A DNA stretch of 12,200 bases from Alphaproteobacteria bacterium UBA1303 (GTDB lineage Bacteria; Pseudomonadota; Alphaproteobacteria; Micropepsales; Micropepsaceae): the NCBI GenBank assembly GCA_002307315.1, contig DBTZ01000022.1, positions 1-12,200 on the forward strand, read 5' to 3'. The translations under genes were made by a program, and so were the position numbers. The notes beneath the pieces were generated by a model. The model saw only the letters and a list, made by a program, of their open reading frames with translations, searched no databases and was not told the DNA's origin. Shown piece after piece: positions 1 through 7,518 of the stretch (the first letter of the stretch is position 1; every line of letters begins with the position of its first letter).

Positions 1-386
1 AGATCGCCGGCGAACAGCGCCGCCTCGTCGCCACCGGTGCCGGCGCGGATCTCCAGAATGGCGGACGACGAATCCGCCGCATCCTTGGGCAGAAGTTGAA
101 TCCTCAGCTCGTGTTCGAGCGTTTCCAGCTTGTGTTTGAGGTTGGCGGCTTCTTCGGCGAACATGTCGCGCAATTCGATTTCGCCGCCTTCTTCCGCGAG
201 AATTTTGGCATCGGCCAACTGTTTCTCGGTCTCGCGGTAGGCCCGTGCCGCCTTCACCACCGGATCGAGCTCGGCATATTCCTTCGACAGCTTGACGAAC
301 GATGCGCCCGCCACACCCGAGGCAAGTTCGGCTTCCACCGCAGCGAAGCGGTCGAGCAGGCGTTCGAGTTTGGCGGTCGGAATCAT
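1..386 (-). CDS. prfA: Peptide chain release factor 1, N-terminal part (cut by left edge)
   Basis: RF1 recognises the UAA and UAG stop codons in the ribosomal A site and triggers release of the finished peptide. About 128 N-terminal residues are in the window. Translation from the ATG at 386 gives MIPTAKLERLLDRF, then a charged, helical stretch ending in KLETLEHELRIQLLPKD, then LEIRAGTGGDEAALFAGD. The GTGGDEAALFAGD block is the strongly conserved opening of the class-I release factor core. It precedes the anticodon-like PxT motif and the GGQ motif, both of which lie outside the window, so RF1 rather than RF2 is inferred from the N-terminal sequence. No in-frame start was found just upstream of 386, and no clear Shine-Dalgarno sequence precedes the ATG. 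ispG ends 78 bp upstream on the same strand. That gap holds unusual repeats, described separately. Confidence 0.93.
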   Translation of the reverse strand, partial: MIPTAKLERLLDRFAAVEAELASGVAGASFVKLSKEYAELDPVVKAARAYRETEKQLADAKILAEEGGEIELRDMFAEEAANLKHKLETLEHELRIQLLPKDAADSSSAILEIRAGTGGDEAALFAGD

Positions 387-391
387 GTTGA

Positions 392-465
392 GCGAATAGC
401 GGGTATTGAATGGCGAACGGCAACTGCGGCAGCGAACGGTATCCCATTCGCAAATTGCCTCTCGC
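392..465 (-). repeat. Cluster of complementary GCGAnnGG-type 8-mers in the ispG-prfA gap
   Basis: Five related octamers lie between the ispG stop and the prfA start. On the plus strand they are gcgaatag (392-399), gcgaacgg (413-420) and gcgaacgg (432-439). On the minus strand they are GCGAATGG (451-444) and GCGAGAGG (465-458). In a minus-strand transcript, GCGAAUGG can pair over its full 8 bp, using one G-U pair, with the copy at 439-432. This gives a compact hairpin with a 4-nt loop spanning 432-451. The same arm can pair equally well with the copy at 420-413, and with the copy at 399-392 just before the prfA ATG. No U-tract follows the hairpin, so it is not a standard intrinsic terminator. 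The pairing is seen directly. Any regulatory role is inference. Confidence 0.55.
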
Positions 466-1577
466 TACTTGCCGTTCTTGGCCTCGATCTCTGCCGCCTT
501 CTTCTCGCACAAATCGACGATATGCTCGATCAGGTCATCGTTTTCGACGCGATGCGACGGCTCGCCGTTGAGAAAAACAATGCCGTGCCCCTTGCCGACG
601 CCGCCGCCGGTAAAACCGATGTCGGTCTCGCGCGCCTCGCCGGGACCGTTGACCACACAGCCGAGCACCGACAGTGACATCGGCGTAGTAATGTGCTGCA
701 AACGCTCTTCAAGCGTCTTGATGGTCTTGATCACGTCGAACCCTTGACGCGCGCAAGAGGGGCAAGACACGATGCTGACCCCGCGCGAGCGCAGGCCCAT
801 CGTCTTCAGAATGTCGAATCCGACGCGCACTTCCTGTACGGGATCGTCCGAGAGCGAAACCCGGATGGTGTCGCCGATACCGTCCCATAACAGCGCACCG
901 AGACCGATCGACGAGCGTACCGTACCGGTGATCAGACTACCCGCTTCGGTGATGCCGAGATGGAGCGGACAGTCGATGGCTTTGGCCAGAGCGCGATAGG
1001 ACGCCACCGCCAAAAACGGATCGGACGCCTTCACCGAAATCTTGAATTCGTGGAAATCGTTGTCCTGTAGAATCTTGGCGTGGCCCAAGGCGCTTTCGAC
1101 CATCGCCTCGGGGCACGGCTCGCCGTACTTTTCCAACAGATCTTTTTCCAGCGAACCGGCGTTGACGCCGATGCGTATGGAACAGCCGTGGTCTTTGGCC
1201 GCCTTAATGACGTCTCGCACCCGATCGGCACTGCCGATATTGCCGGGATTGATGCGCAGACAGGCCGCGCCCGCCTCCGCCGCCTCGATGGCGCGAATGT
1301 GATGAAAATGTATGTCGGCAATGATCGGCACCTTGGCCGCCTTGCAGATTTCTTTCATCGCTCTGGTGGAGTCTTCGTCGGGGCACGACACCCGAACGAT
1401 ATCGACACCGGCCTCTTCTGCCTTGCGAATTTGGGCAACGGTGGCGCTGACGTCTGCCGTAAGCGTATTGGTCATGGTCTGTACGCTGATCGGCGCATCG
1501 CCGCCGACGGCAACTTTTCCCACGTGAATCTGCCGGCATTTACGGCGCTGAATTCCACGGTACGCACGAACGCTCAT
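465..1577 (-). CDS. ispG: 4-hydroxy-3-methylbut-2-en-1-yl diphosphate synthase (flavodoxin-dependent)
   Basis: IspG (GcpE) is a cytoplasmic iron-sulfur enzyme of the MEP isoprenoid pathway. It reductively opens the cyclic diphosphate MEcPP to HMBPP, taking electrons from flavodoxin or ferredoxin. The 370-residue product is the usual length of the bacterial two-domain form. The N-terminal TIM barrel carries SVQTMTNTLTADV (31-43), VRVSCPDEDS (61-70) and LRINPGNIGS (107-116). The C-terminal domain carries the 4Fe-4S ligands in SCPSCARQGFDV (Cys272, Cys275) and LGCVVNGPGEA (Cys307), with Glu314 as the expected fourth ligand. The ATG at 1577 is supported by AGGA at 1582-1585, four bases upstream. 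It follows rodZ by 48 bp and is probably in the same transcript. I recall hisS between ispG and prfA in related genomes; it is absent here. Confidence 0.97.
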   Translation of the reverse strand: MSVRAYRGIQRRKCRQIHVGKVAVGGDAPISVQTMTNTLTADVSATVAQIRKAEEAGVDIVRVSCPDEDSTRAMKEICKAAKVPIIADIHFHHIRAIEAAEAGAACLRINPGNIGSADRVRDVIKAAKDHGCSIRIGVNAGSLEKDLLEKYGEPCPEAMVESALGHAKILQDNDFHEFKISVKASDPFLAVASYRALAKAIDCPLHLGITEAGSLITGTVRSSIGLGALLWDGIGDTIRVSLSDDPVQEVRVGFDILKTMGLRSRGVSIVSCPSCARQGFDVIKTIKTLEERLQHITTPMSLSVLGCVVNGPGEARETDIGFTGGGVGKGHGIVFLNGEPSHRVENDDLIEHIVDLCEKKAAEIEAKNGK

Positions 1578-1625
1578 ATCATCCTACCCGGATTTGAGTT
1601 ACACGTAAGACCTAAATTCGGTCCG

Positions 1626-2633
1626 CTAATGGTTGTAACGATCCATGATCGCCTGCGGATCCAACGACAGACCGTCCGCCGGTTCCGCCTTGCGTCCGAT
1701 GCGGCCAACCACCTGTCCGTCCAGATCGACTTCGACTGCACTGGCATCCGACACGGTCATCTTGATTCCGACAATGTTGGGAACCTGATAGATATCGCCC
1801 GGTTTGAGGATTTCGTTGAGCAGCCAGGGATACTGACTTCCCTTTGGCGGCGTAATCAGAATGCGCACGGTTTGAAGCGCACGGAGCACAACCCGCGCAT
1901 TCTTGTTCTGCACACCGAAGACGCGTCCCTGCGGCAGCGGTTCGCGCGGCGGCGATGCGGCGGCACCGGACGGCAGCAACGCCGTATCCTTCAGCACGGA
2001 CAGCGCGGCATCCGACGAAGTCGGCGTCAAACCGGGGGCCACGTCGACCGCCGGCTGAGGTGCAGTCAGCACCGGCTGCGGTTTCACCACCGGCTTCGGC
2101 ACCGGTTTCGGCACCGGCATGTTCGCTGCCACATCCTGCGGCTCGTTCACGCTCAGCGCGTCGTCGGCCTTCTCCATCAGCTTGAAGGCCCCGTAGATCA
2201 CCAGCAGCAATACGACAACCGCTGCGATCCACCATCCTTGCGGCAGCTTCTTGTGCTCGTCCTCGTCGATCACGGTGACCGGAGGCGTAGCCGTGTCGTT
2301 GCGCCCGGCAATCTCCGCCTTATAGCGCTCGACCAACAACACCGGGTCGAGACCGAGATAATCCGCATACGAACGAACGAAACCGACCGCGTAGGTACGC
2401 CCGGGCAACGCCTCAAGACGATCATCCTCAAGCGCCTCAAGATGCTCCTTGCGAATTCGAAGCGCGCGCGACGCAACACCTACGTCCTCGCCGCTTTTCA
2501 GGCGCGCGGCCCGCAAATCCTGGCCGACGGTCTCGAGCGGGGCATCAAGGTCGCCGGAAATCTCTCGCAGGTTTATGCGCTTGCGATTCAGCCCGCCGTC
2601 TTCATTCAATGTCAGCCGCGTGACTTGTGTCAT
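1626..2633 (-). CDS. rodZ: RodZ-like membrane protein: cytoplasmic helix-turn-helix, one membrane span, periplasmic DUF4115
   Basis: RodZ links MreB filaments to the cell-wall elongation machinery at the inner membrane. Counting from the ATG at 2633 (MTQVTRLTLNEDGG), the product is 335 residues. Residues about 33-108 form the RodZ-type HTH_25 domain, with ETVGQDLRAARLKSGEDV and the typical LPGRTYAVGFVRSYADYLGLD. Residues 134-153 (WWIAAVVVLLLVIYGAFKLM) are one membrane segment. A Pro/Val/Lys-rich linker covers about 172-204. Residues about 247-315 resemble DUF4115, with RILITPP and LKPGDIYQVPN. The frame stays open to 2702, but the extra 23 residues are Cys/Arg-rich and unlike the family, so 2633 is preferred although its ribosome site is weak. 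The HTH in this family mainly binds MreB rather than DNA. Some alphaproteobacterial members are annotated only as HTH-domain proteins, so the precise role is less certain than the architecture. Confidence 0.85.
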   Translation of the reverse strand: MTQVTRLTLNEDGGLNRKRINLREISGDLDAPLETVGQDLRAARLKSGEDVGVASRALRIRKEHLEALEDDRLEALPGRTYAVGFVRSYADYLGLDPVLLVERYKAEIAGRNDTATPPVTVIDEDEHKKLPQGWWIAAVVVLLLVIYGAFKLMEKADDALSVNEPQDVAANMPVPKPVPKPVVKPQPVLTAPQPAVDVAPGLTPTSSDAALSVLKDTALLPSGAAASPPREPLPQGRVFGVQNKNARVVLRALQTVRILITPPKGSQYPWLLNEILKPGDIYQVPNIVGIKMTVSDASAVEVDLDGQVVGRIGRKAEPADGLSLDPQAIMDRYNH

Positions 2634-2705
2634 CTCGTAACGATTTCGTGCTTCTGCATAGCATCCTTCAGTGCCGACACATCTTGCCGCACCTTTACGC
2701 AAATT

Positions 2706-2734
2706 ACCCTATTACCTATGACTTCCACAATCAA
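2706..2734 (-). promoter_or_regulatory. Possible sigma70-type promoter for rodZ-ispG
   Basis: The 132-bp gap between the ptsP stop and the rodZ start (2634-2765) is markedly AT-richer than its surroundings. On the minus strand, TTGATT (2734-2729; 4 of 6 to TTGACA) is followed after 17 bp by TAGGGT (2711-2706; 3 of 6 to TATAAT). A run of six T lies just upstream of the -35. No hairpin precedes that T run, so it is not a terminator. This is consensus matching by eye only. ptsP read-through could also drive rodZ. Confidence 0.25.
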
Positions 2735-2765
2735 AAAACTCACGCAACCACTGGAATAAACAAGA

Positions 2766-5033
2766 TTATTTAATGACGATGCCTTGTCCGGCGGCAAAGG
2801 CGGCAAGCTGAGGACGCAAGGAATGATCGGTACGACCGCATAACTTATCCACAAATTTTTCTACTACGGCAAGATTCATACTGCGAATCATCATCTTGAC
2901 CTGCCCGATTTGTCCCGGCGACATCGAAAGTGTGCGCAAGCCCAAGCCGATCAATGCCATGGCGTCGAGAGGGTGACCCGCCATTTCCCCACAAAGAGAA
3001 AGGGTTCCGCCTGCCTCGCGCGCGCTGCCGACGATCAGGCGAATCAGGGCCAACGTCGCCGGATTCAACGTGTCGTAACGGCGCGCCACCCGGGGATTGG
3101 TGCGATCCACCGCAAAAACCAGCGACAACAGATCGTTGGAGCCGATCGAAACGAAATCGGCGCTGCGCATGATCTGGCGAAGGGTGAAGGCCAGCGCCGG
3201 CACCTCCAGCATCGCCCCCACCAACACCTGCTTGGGCAGAGGCTGCGACAGCAACCGCCCCCGTTCGATTTCCTTATCGATCAGGACGCGGGCGGCGTTG
3301 AATTCGGCCACTTCGCTGACCATCGGCAGAAGAATGCGCAAAATCCGCCCCGCGGCGGCTTGCAGCATCGCCCGTACCTGGATGCGCAATAGTGCCGGAC
3401 GGTCGAGCGCAATGCGGATCGCCCGCCAGCCGAGCTCGGGATTTTCCTCGCGCTCCCAGCGGGCATAGGGCAGCACCTTGTCGCCGCCGAGATCGAGGGT
3501 ACGAAACACCACCGGCTTGTCGCCGGCCGCGTCGAGTACGTCGCGATAGAACGACATTTGATCTTGCATGCGCGGCATGGTCTCGCCGACCATGAATTGC
3601 AGTTCGGTGCGGAACAGGCCGATCCCGTCCGCCCCCGAAGCCGCAAGGTTCGGCATGTCGAGCATCAGCCCGGCATTCATCAACAGCTTGATCCGCACCC
3701 CATCCTTGGTGACCGCCGGCAAATCGCGCACCGAGGCGAAATGCGCCGCGCGGTCGATGTGCAAGGCCTGTTTGTTTTCGAACAGAAAAACGATCTCCGG
3801 CGGCGGGCGCAAATGCACCTCGCCGGTCTCGCCGTCCACCGCGATGGTATCGCCCGGTCGCGCCGCATCGGCAACGCCGTTCGTCGAACCGACCAGCGGC
3901 ACCCCCATCGCCTTGGCCACGATGGCGACGTGCGAGGTCGAAGCCGCCTCCTCCAGCACCAACGCAAGCAGCCGATCGCGGCCGTAGTCCAAAAGCTCGG
4001 CCGGTCCCATTGCCCGCGCCACCAACACCGTGGCGGGCGGCAATTCCTGCATCGCATTATGTCCGCTGCCCGCCAGATGGCGCAACAACCGCCGCGCCAG
4101 ATCATCGAAATCGTGGGCGCGTTCGCGCAAAATCGGGTCGCTGGCGCGCGAAAGGCGAAGCCGCATGTCGTCCTGTACCCGTTCGACCGCGGCTTCGGCG
4201 GTCAGTCCGGCGCGTACCGCATCGCGCATGCGCTGACGCCACCCCTGATCGTGAGCAAAAGCGCGATAGGCTTCGATGATTTCGCGCCCTTCCCCCTTGA
4301 GATCGAGGTCTGAAGAAGACAGCATCTCGTCTACCGCCTCGCGCAACGCACCGATTGCGTCTTCCAGGCGGGCCAGTTCCTCCTCGGCGTCGTCGGCGAT
4401 CATCTTCTCGACCTTGACGCGCGGCTCGTGCAAAACCACGGTGCCGACCGCCACGCCGTCCGAAAGCCCCTCGCCCTTGAACTGCAGCGGCTTGTCGGCG
4501 GAAAGCTCCGGTTCGTCGAGTTCGGCGACGTCGAACAGGGTGCCTTGGGCCACCAGTTCGGCCAGCACCATCGCCACCGTCTGCATTGCCTCGACTTCTT
4601 CTTCCGCATATTGACGGGCGGCGCGGTTCTGTACCGTCAGAACGCCGAACACCTGACCGCCGCGCACGATCGGCACGCCGAGGAAGGAATGATAGGGATC
4701 TTCGCCGGTTTCCGGCCGGTAGGAAAACCGCGGATGATCGGGCGCGTTGCTTAAGTTCACCGCCTCGCCGGTTTCGATCACCAAACCGACCAGCCCCTCG
4801 CCCTCCGTCATCCGGGTGCGGTGGACCGCTTCCGGATTGAGCCCTTCGGTGGCGAACAGTTCCAACACCTTGCCGGCGCGGCGCAAATAAATCGAACAGA
4901 CTTCCGCCACCATATTGGCGGCAATGACGGTAACCAGCTTGTCGAGCCGCCCTTGCGCGCTGCCCTGTCCGGCCATCACCTCGCGCAGGCGCCGCAAGAG
5001 AATGCGTGGACCGCCCGCCGCGACCGGAGGCAT
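2766..5033 (-). CDS. ptsP: Phosphoenolpyruvate-protein phosphotransferase of the nitrogen PTS (EI-Ntr)
   Basis: PtsP moves phosphate from PEP to NPr, which passes it to EIIA-Ntr. This regulatory relay reports nitrogen and potassium state rather than importing sugar. The product is 755 residues. An N-terminal GAF domain (about 24-164, with SFLGVPIVRGGQVFGVLTVQN), the known nitrogen-signal sensor, separates PtsP from ordinary enzyme I. The PEP-utiliser N-terminal helical region follows (about 188-335). The swivelling phosphohistidine segment is STSHVAIVAKAMGVPLVG, with His368 as the phosphorylated residue. The C-terminal PEP-binding barrel has GIGLFRTELQFM (Arg475), RTLDLGGDK (511-519), SIGSNDLLSLVFAVDR and LCGEMAGHP, with catalytic Cys681. 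An open frame reaches 5081, but the ATG at 5033 is chosen because it has a strong Shine-Dalgarno and avoids overlapping lysC. It lies 19 bp after lysC, an arrangement common in alphaproteobacteria. Confidence 0.95.
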   Translation of the reverse strand: MPPVAAGGPRILLRRLREVMAGQGSAQGRLDKLVTVIAANMVAEVCSIYLRRAGKVLELFATEGLNPEAVHRTRMTEGEGLVGLVIETGEAVNLSNAPDHPRFSYRPETGEDPYHSFLGVPIVRGGQVFGVLTVQNRAARQYAEEEVEAMQTVAMVLAELVAQGTLFDVAELDEPELSADKPLQFKGEGLSDGVAVGTVVLHEPRVKVEKMIADDAEEELARLEDAIGALREAVDEMLSSSDLDLKGEGREIIEAYRAFAHDQGWRQRMRDAVRAGLTAEAAVERVQDDMRLRLSRASDPILRERAHDFDDLARRLLRHLAGSGHNAMQELPPATVLVARAMGPAELLDYGRDRLLALVLEEAASTSHVAIVAKAMGVPLVGSTNGVADAARPGDTIAVDGETGEVHLRPPPEIVFLFENKQALHIDRAAHFASVRDLPAVTKDGVRIKLLMNAGLMLDMPNLAASGADGIGLFRTELQFMVGETMPRMQDQMSFYRDVLDAAGDKPVVFRTLDLGGDKVLPYARWEREENPELGWRAIRIALDRPALLRIQVRAMLQAAAGRILRILLPMVSEVAEFNAARVLIDKEIERGRLLSQPLPKQVLVGAMLEVPALAFTLRQIMRSADFVSIGSNDLLSLVFAVDRTNPRVARRYDTLNPATLALIRLIVGSAREAGGTLSLCGEMAGHPLDAMALIGLGLRTLSMSPGQIGQVKMMIRSMNLAVVEKFVDKLCGRTDHSLRPQLAAFAAGQGIVIK

Positions 5034-5040
5034 CAGGCGG

Positions 5041-5049
5041 TTCCTTCCC
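5041..5049 (-). promoter_or_regulatory. Ribosome binding site that fixes the ptsP start
   Basis: The minus-strand sequence GGGAAGGAA ends 7 bases before the ATG at 5033. It is the best Shine-Dalgarno in the window. It favours 5033 over the in-frame ATG at 5081, which lies inside the 3' end of lysC. Confidence 0.75.
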
Positions 5050-5052
5050 GCG

Positions 5053-6276
5053 TCATACCTTGTCCAATTCGTAGGCGGCATGCAGTGCGCGCACCGCCAG
5101 TTCGACGTACTCCTCGGCGATCAGCACGCTGACCTTGATTTCCGAGGTCGAAATGACCTGGATGTTGATCCCCTTGTCCGACAGGGTGGTAAACATGGTC
5201 TGGGCCACGCCGGGATGCGCGCGCATACCGATACCGATGATCGAAATCTTCGCCATGTTGGCATCGCTCGTCAGCTCGCGATAGCCGATGGCTTCGCCGG
5301 CCTTTTCCAGCACGTCCAGCGCCTTGGCGAGTTCGCTGCGGCCGCAGGTAAAGGTCAGATCGGTCTTGCGCCCGTCTTCCGACACATTCTGGACGATCAT
5401 GTCGACGTTGATGCCGGCGTCCGCCAGCGGCCCGAAAATCGCCGCGGCAATGCCGGGATGGTCGGGTATGCGCAACAGCGTAATTTTGGCTTCGTCGCGC
5501 GAATAGGCGATGCCAGTGACCGGTTTCTTTTCCACGATGTCTTCCTCGTCGCACAGAAGCGTGCCACCCGCCTTCGGATCGAAGGTCGAAAGCACCCGGG
5601 TGGGCACGCGATGTTGCATGGCGATCTCGACCGAGCGGGTTTGTAGCACCTTGGCGCCCAGCGAAGCCATTTCCAGCATTTCTTCGAACGAAATCTTTTC
5701 CATTCGCCGCGCCTTGGCGACGATCCGGGGATCGGTGGTGTAGACGCCATCGACATCGGTGTAGATGTCGCAGCGATCCGCCTTGAGCGCCGCCGCCACC
5801 GCCACCGCCGAGGTGTCCGAACCGCCACGCCCCAAGGTGGCGACGCGGTCGCCCGGCGCAATCCCTTGAAAGCCGGCAACCACGGCGACATAGCCGTCTT
5901 CCAGGCTTTTGTTCATCTCGGTCGGATCGACGCCTTCGATCCGGGCCGATCCGTGCATGGCCGAGGTACGCATCGGAATCTGCCAGCCCAGCCACGAGCG
6001 CGCCTTGACGCCGATGGCGTTCAGCGCAATGGCAAGAAGCCCTGCGGTGACCTGTTCGCCCGCCGCCACCACGGTGTCGTACTCCACCGCAGGAAAAAGC
6101 GGGTCGAGTTCCTTGATCCAGCCCACCATCTTGTTGGTCTCGCCGGCCATCGCCGACACCACCACGGCGACCTGATTGCCCGCTTTAACCTCGCCGGCGA
6201 CCAGTTCGGCAACATGGCGGATGCGGTCGAGATCGGCCACCGAGGTTCCGCCGAATTTCATCGCGATCTTAGCCAT
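5053..6276 (-). CDS. lysC: Aspartate kinase with two C-terminal ACT domains
   Basis: Aspartokinase phosphorylates aspartate with ATP, the first committed step towards lysine, threonine, methionine and diaminopimelate. The 407-residue product has the kinase-opening KFGGTSV (7-13), SAMAGETNKMV (41-51), the GRGGSDTSAVA nucleotide loop (149-159) and TDVDGVYTTDPRIV (173-186). Two ACT domains follow, at about 264-330 (ITLLRIPDHPGIAAAIFGPLADAGINVDMI region) and about 343-405 (ISIIGIGMRAHPGVAQTMF and VISTSEIKVSVLI). This is the monofunctional lysC type that is feedback-inhibited by lysine and/or threonine; there is no fused homoserine dehydrogenase. The ATG at 6276 is preceded by a GGACGGG-like ribosome site. 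lysC is divergent from ubiG across 79 bp and heads the run towards ptsP. Confidence 0.97.
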   Translation of the reverse strand: MAKIAMKFGGTSVADLDRIRHVAELVAGEVKAGNQVAVVVSAMAGETNKMVGWIKELDPLFPAVEYDTVVAAGEQVTAGLLAIALNAIGVKARSWLGWQIPMRTSAMHGSARIEGVDPTEMNKSLEDGYVAVVAGFQGIAPGDRVATLGRGGSDTSAVAVAAALKADRCDIYTDVDGVYTTDPRIVAKARRMEKISFEEMLEMASLGAKVLQTRSVEIAMQHRVPTRVLSTFDPKAGGTLLCDEEDIVEKKPVTGIAYSRDEAKITLLRIPDHPGIAAAIFGPLADAGINVDMIVQNVSEDGRKTDLTFTCGRSELAKALDVLEKAGEAIGYRELTSDANMAKISIIGIGMRAHPGVAQTMFTTLSDKGINIQVISTSEIKVSVLIAEEYVELAVRALHAAYELDKV

Positions 6277-6320
6277 AGCCCGTCCGTTTGCACGCTGCTC
6301 TTTCCTGCTGCATACATAGA

Positions 6321-6336
6321 CGGCACTTTATTGCCG
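6321..6336. promoter_or_regulatory. Small inverted repeat in the lysC-ubiG divergent promoter region
   Basis: The 79-bp region between the two start codons (6277-6355) contains CGGCA-(CTTTAT)-TGCCG, a perfect 5-bp inverted repeat with a 6-bp AT-rich spacer. It lies about 20 bp before the ubiG ATG and about 45 bp before that of lysC. It overlaps a weak lysC promoter candidate on the minus strand (TTGTCG, 16 bp, TATGTA). It could be a shared operator or chance. The short arms make it weak evidence. Confidence 0.2.
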
Positions 6337-6355
6337 ACAAAGCGAAAAATACGCC

Positions 6356-7087
6356 ATGAAAGACGCACCCTCGGTCGACCCGGCTGAAATCGCCAAATTT
6401 TCGGCTATGGCAGCCGAATGGTGGAATCCCGAGGGAAAATTCGCCCCCTTACACCGGTTTAACCCGGTCCGGCTGGCGTTCATCCGCGATACTTGTGCCG
6501 CCCATTTCGGCCGCGAGTGCCGGATTCCGTTCGGCGGCCTGACATTGCTCGACATCGGCTGCGGCGGCGGGCTTTTGGCCGAACCGATGGCACGTTTGGG
6601 GTTCGGCGTTACCGGCGTCGATGCATCGGAAAAGAACATCAAAACCGCATCGGTGCATGCCGTGGCATCTGAAGTTGGCATTGCCTACAAGGTTGGCTCA
6701 GCCGAGGAATTGGCTGGGCTTGGCATCGCTTACGATGTCGTCCTCAACATGGAAGTGATCGAGCATGTCGCCGACCTGCCCGGGTACATCCGTGCCTGTG
6801 CCGCTCTGATAAAACCTGGCGGTCTAATGTTCGTGGCGTCGTTAAACAAAACACTCAAGTCTTTGCTGCTGGCCAAGATCGGTGCCGAATATATCCTTCG
6901 CTGGCTTCCAGTCGGCACCCATGACTGGGAACGCTTTGTTCCACCGGCAAAACTTTGCGCTTTGCTTGAGGAAACAGGGTTCAAGACGTTGAAAACCCAA
7001 GGCGTGTCTTTCGACCCCTTGAACTGGATGTGGCGGCTGTCGGCCGATACGGACGTGAACTACATGATGGTGGCGGAGCGCAAATAA
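6356..7087 (+). CDS. ubiG: Ubiquinone biosynthesis O-methyltransferase
   Basis: UbiG (Coq3 in mitochondria) catalyses both SAM-dependent O-methylations of the ubiquinone ring at the inner membrane. The 243-residue product is the usual length. It begins with the family signature SVDPAEIAKFSAMAAEWWNPEGKFAPLHRFNPVRL (residues 6-40, shown here in outline), followed by SAM motif I LLDIGCGGGLLAEPMARLG (64-82). VTGVDAS (85-91) is the acidic ribose-binding strand end. LNMEVIEHV (130-138) follows, then LIKPGGLMFVASLNKTLKS (151-169) and the GTHDWERFVPP loop (187-197). That loop and the adjacent hydrophobic helix are the membrane-contacting insertion of UbiG. The gene is divergent from lysC, as in many alphaproteobacteria. 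It ends only 4 bp from the convergent DUF1178 gene, so there is no room for a terminator between them. Confidence 0.97.
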   Translation: MKDAPSVDPAEIAKFSAMAAEWWNPEGKFAPLHRFNPVRLAFIRDTCAAHFGRECRIPFGGLTLLDIGCGGGLLAEPMARLGFGVTGVDASEKNIKTASVHAVASEVGIAYKVGSAEELAGLGIAYDVVLNMEVIEHVADLPGYIRACAALIKPGGLMFVASLNKTLKSLLLAKIGAEYILRWLPVGTHDWERFVPPAKLCALLEETGFKTLKTQGVSFDPLNWMWRLSADTDVNYMMVAERK

Positions 7088-7091
7088 GCGG

Positions 7092-7508
7092 TCAATTTGC
7101 CACTTCGTCCAAATCCGGCGGCAAAGGGGCGACCTCGACCCCTTCGTCGATCAGTTCCTTGACCTCGGTCATGCTGGCCTCGCCGTAGATCTGGCGCTCC
7201 TCGGCGTTGCCGTTATGAATCGCCCTCGCCTCCTCGGGGAAGCGGCGGCCGACGTTTTCGCCCTCTTCCAGCACTTTCTTGCGAATGCCGCTCATCACCT
7301 TGCGCATCTTGTGGATTTCGTCGGTATTGAGAGTCATTTTTTTTGCTCCGGAAACAGCCGGAGCCATGATCGCCTTCTCCACCTTGTGGGAATTGCACAT
7401 CGGACAGATCAGCTTGCCGCCGGCCACCTGCTCGTCATAGGCGGCCATCGAGGCAAACCAGCCCTCGAATTCATGCCCATTTTTGCACTTCAGGTTATAG
7501 ACGATCAC
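7092..7508 (-). CDS. DUF1178 family protein with zinc-ribbon-like N-terminus (full-length copy)
   Basis: This is a conserved alphaproteobacterial family of unknown function. From the GTG at 7508 the product is 138 residues: VIVYNLKCKNGHEFEGWFAS, then CPMC, then a charged helical C-terminal half (about 58-138) with EIHKMRKVMSGIRKKVLE, the typical GRRFPEEARAIH and an acidic PLPPDLDE end. Cys8, Cys35 and Cys38, possibly with His12, look like a zinc site. An open frame runs upstream to 7766, but it translates into Arg/Pro-rich shadow of the neighbouring gene. GTG 7508 aligns exactly with the ATG of the upstream paralogue and with the family's usual start. It lies 10 bases after that paralogue's stop, which suggests coupled translation. 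It is convergent with ubiG across 4 bp. Confidence 0.85.
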   Translation of the reverse strand: MIVYNLKCKNGHEFEGWFASMAAYDEQVAGGKLICPMCNSHKVEKAIMAPAVSGAKKMTLNTDEIHKMRKVMSGIRKKVLEEGENVGRRFPEEARAIHNGNAEERQIYGEASMTEVKELIDEGVEVAPLPPDLDEVAN

Positions 7509-7518
7509 GATATGCAGC

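Noticed and set aside
2634..2702. Extended N-terminus of RodZ from an upstream start
   Set aside because: The added 23 residues are Cys/Arg-rich and unlike the family, and they fall in AT-rich intergenic sequence.
2735..2740. T-run downstream of ptsP as an intrinsic terminator
   Set aside because: No stable hairpin precedes the T-run on the minus strand.
1080..2759. 559-codon open frame on the plus strand across ispG and rodZ
   Set aside because: It is antisense to two well-supported genes. Its product is rich in Arg, His and Gln with no domain-like pattern, which is a normal shadow in GC-rich DNA.
2766..5033. PtsP swivelling motif reading EEAASTSHVAI instead of a Gly-Gly-type lead-in
   Set aside because: The phosphorylated His and the Thr-Ser before it are present. 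To my recollection alphaproteobacterial PtsP proteins vary just upstream, so this is not a sign of inactivity.
5033..5995. 320-codon open frame on the same strand as lysC
   Set aside because: It lies inside lysC in a shifted frame, and the lysC frame carries all the aspartokinase motifs without a break. There is no evidence for a frameshift or a nested gene.
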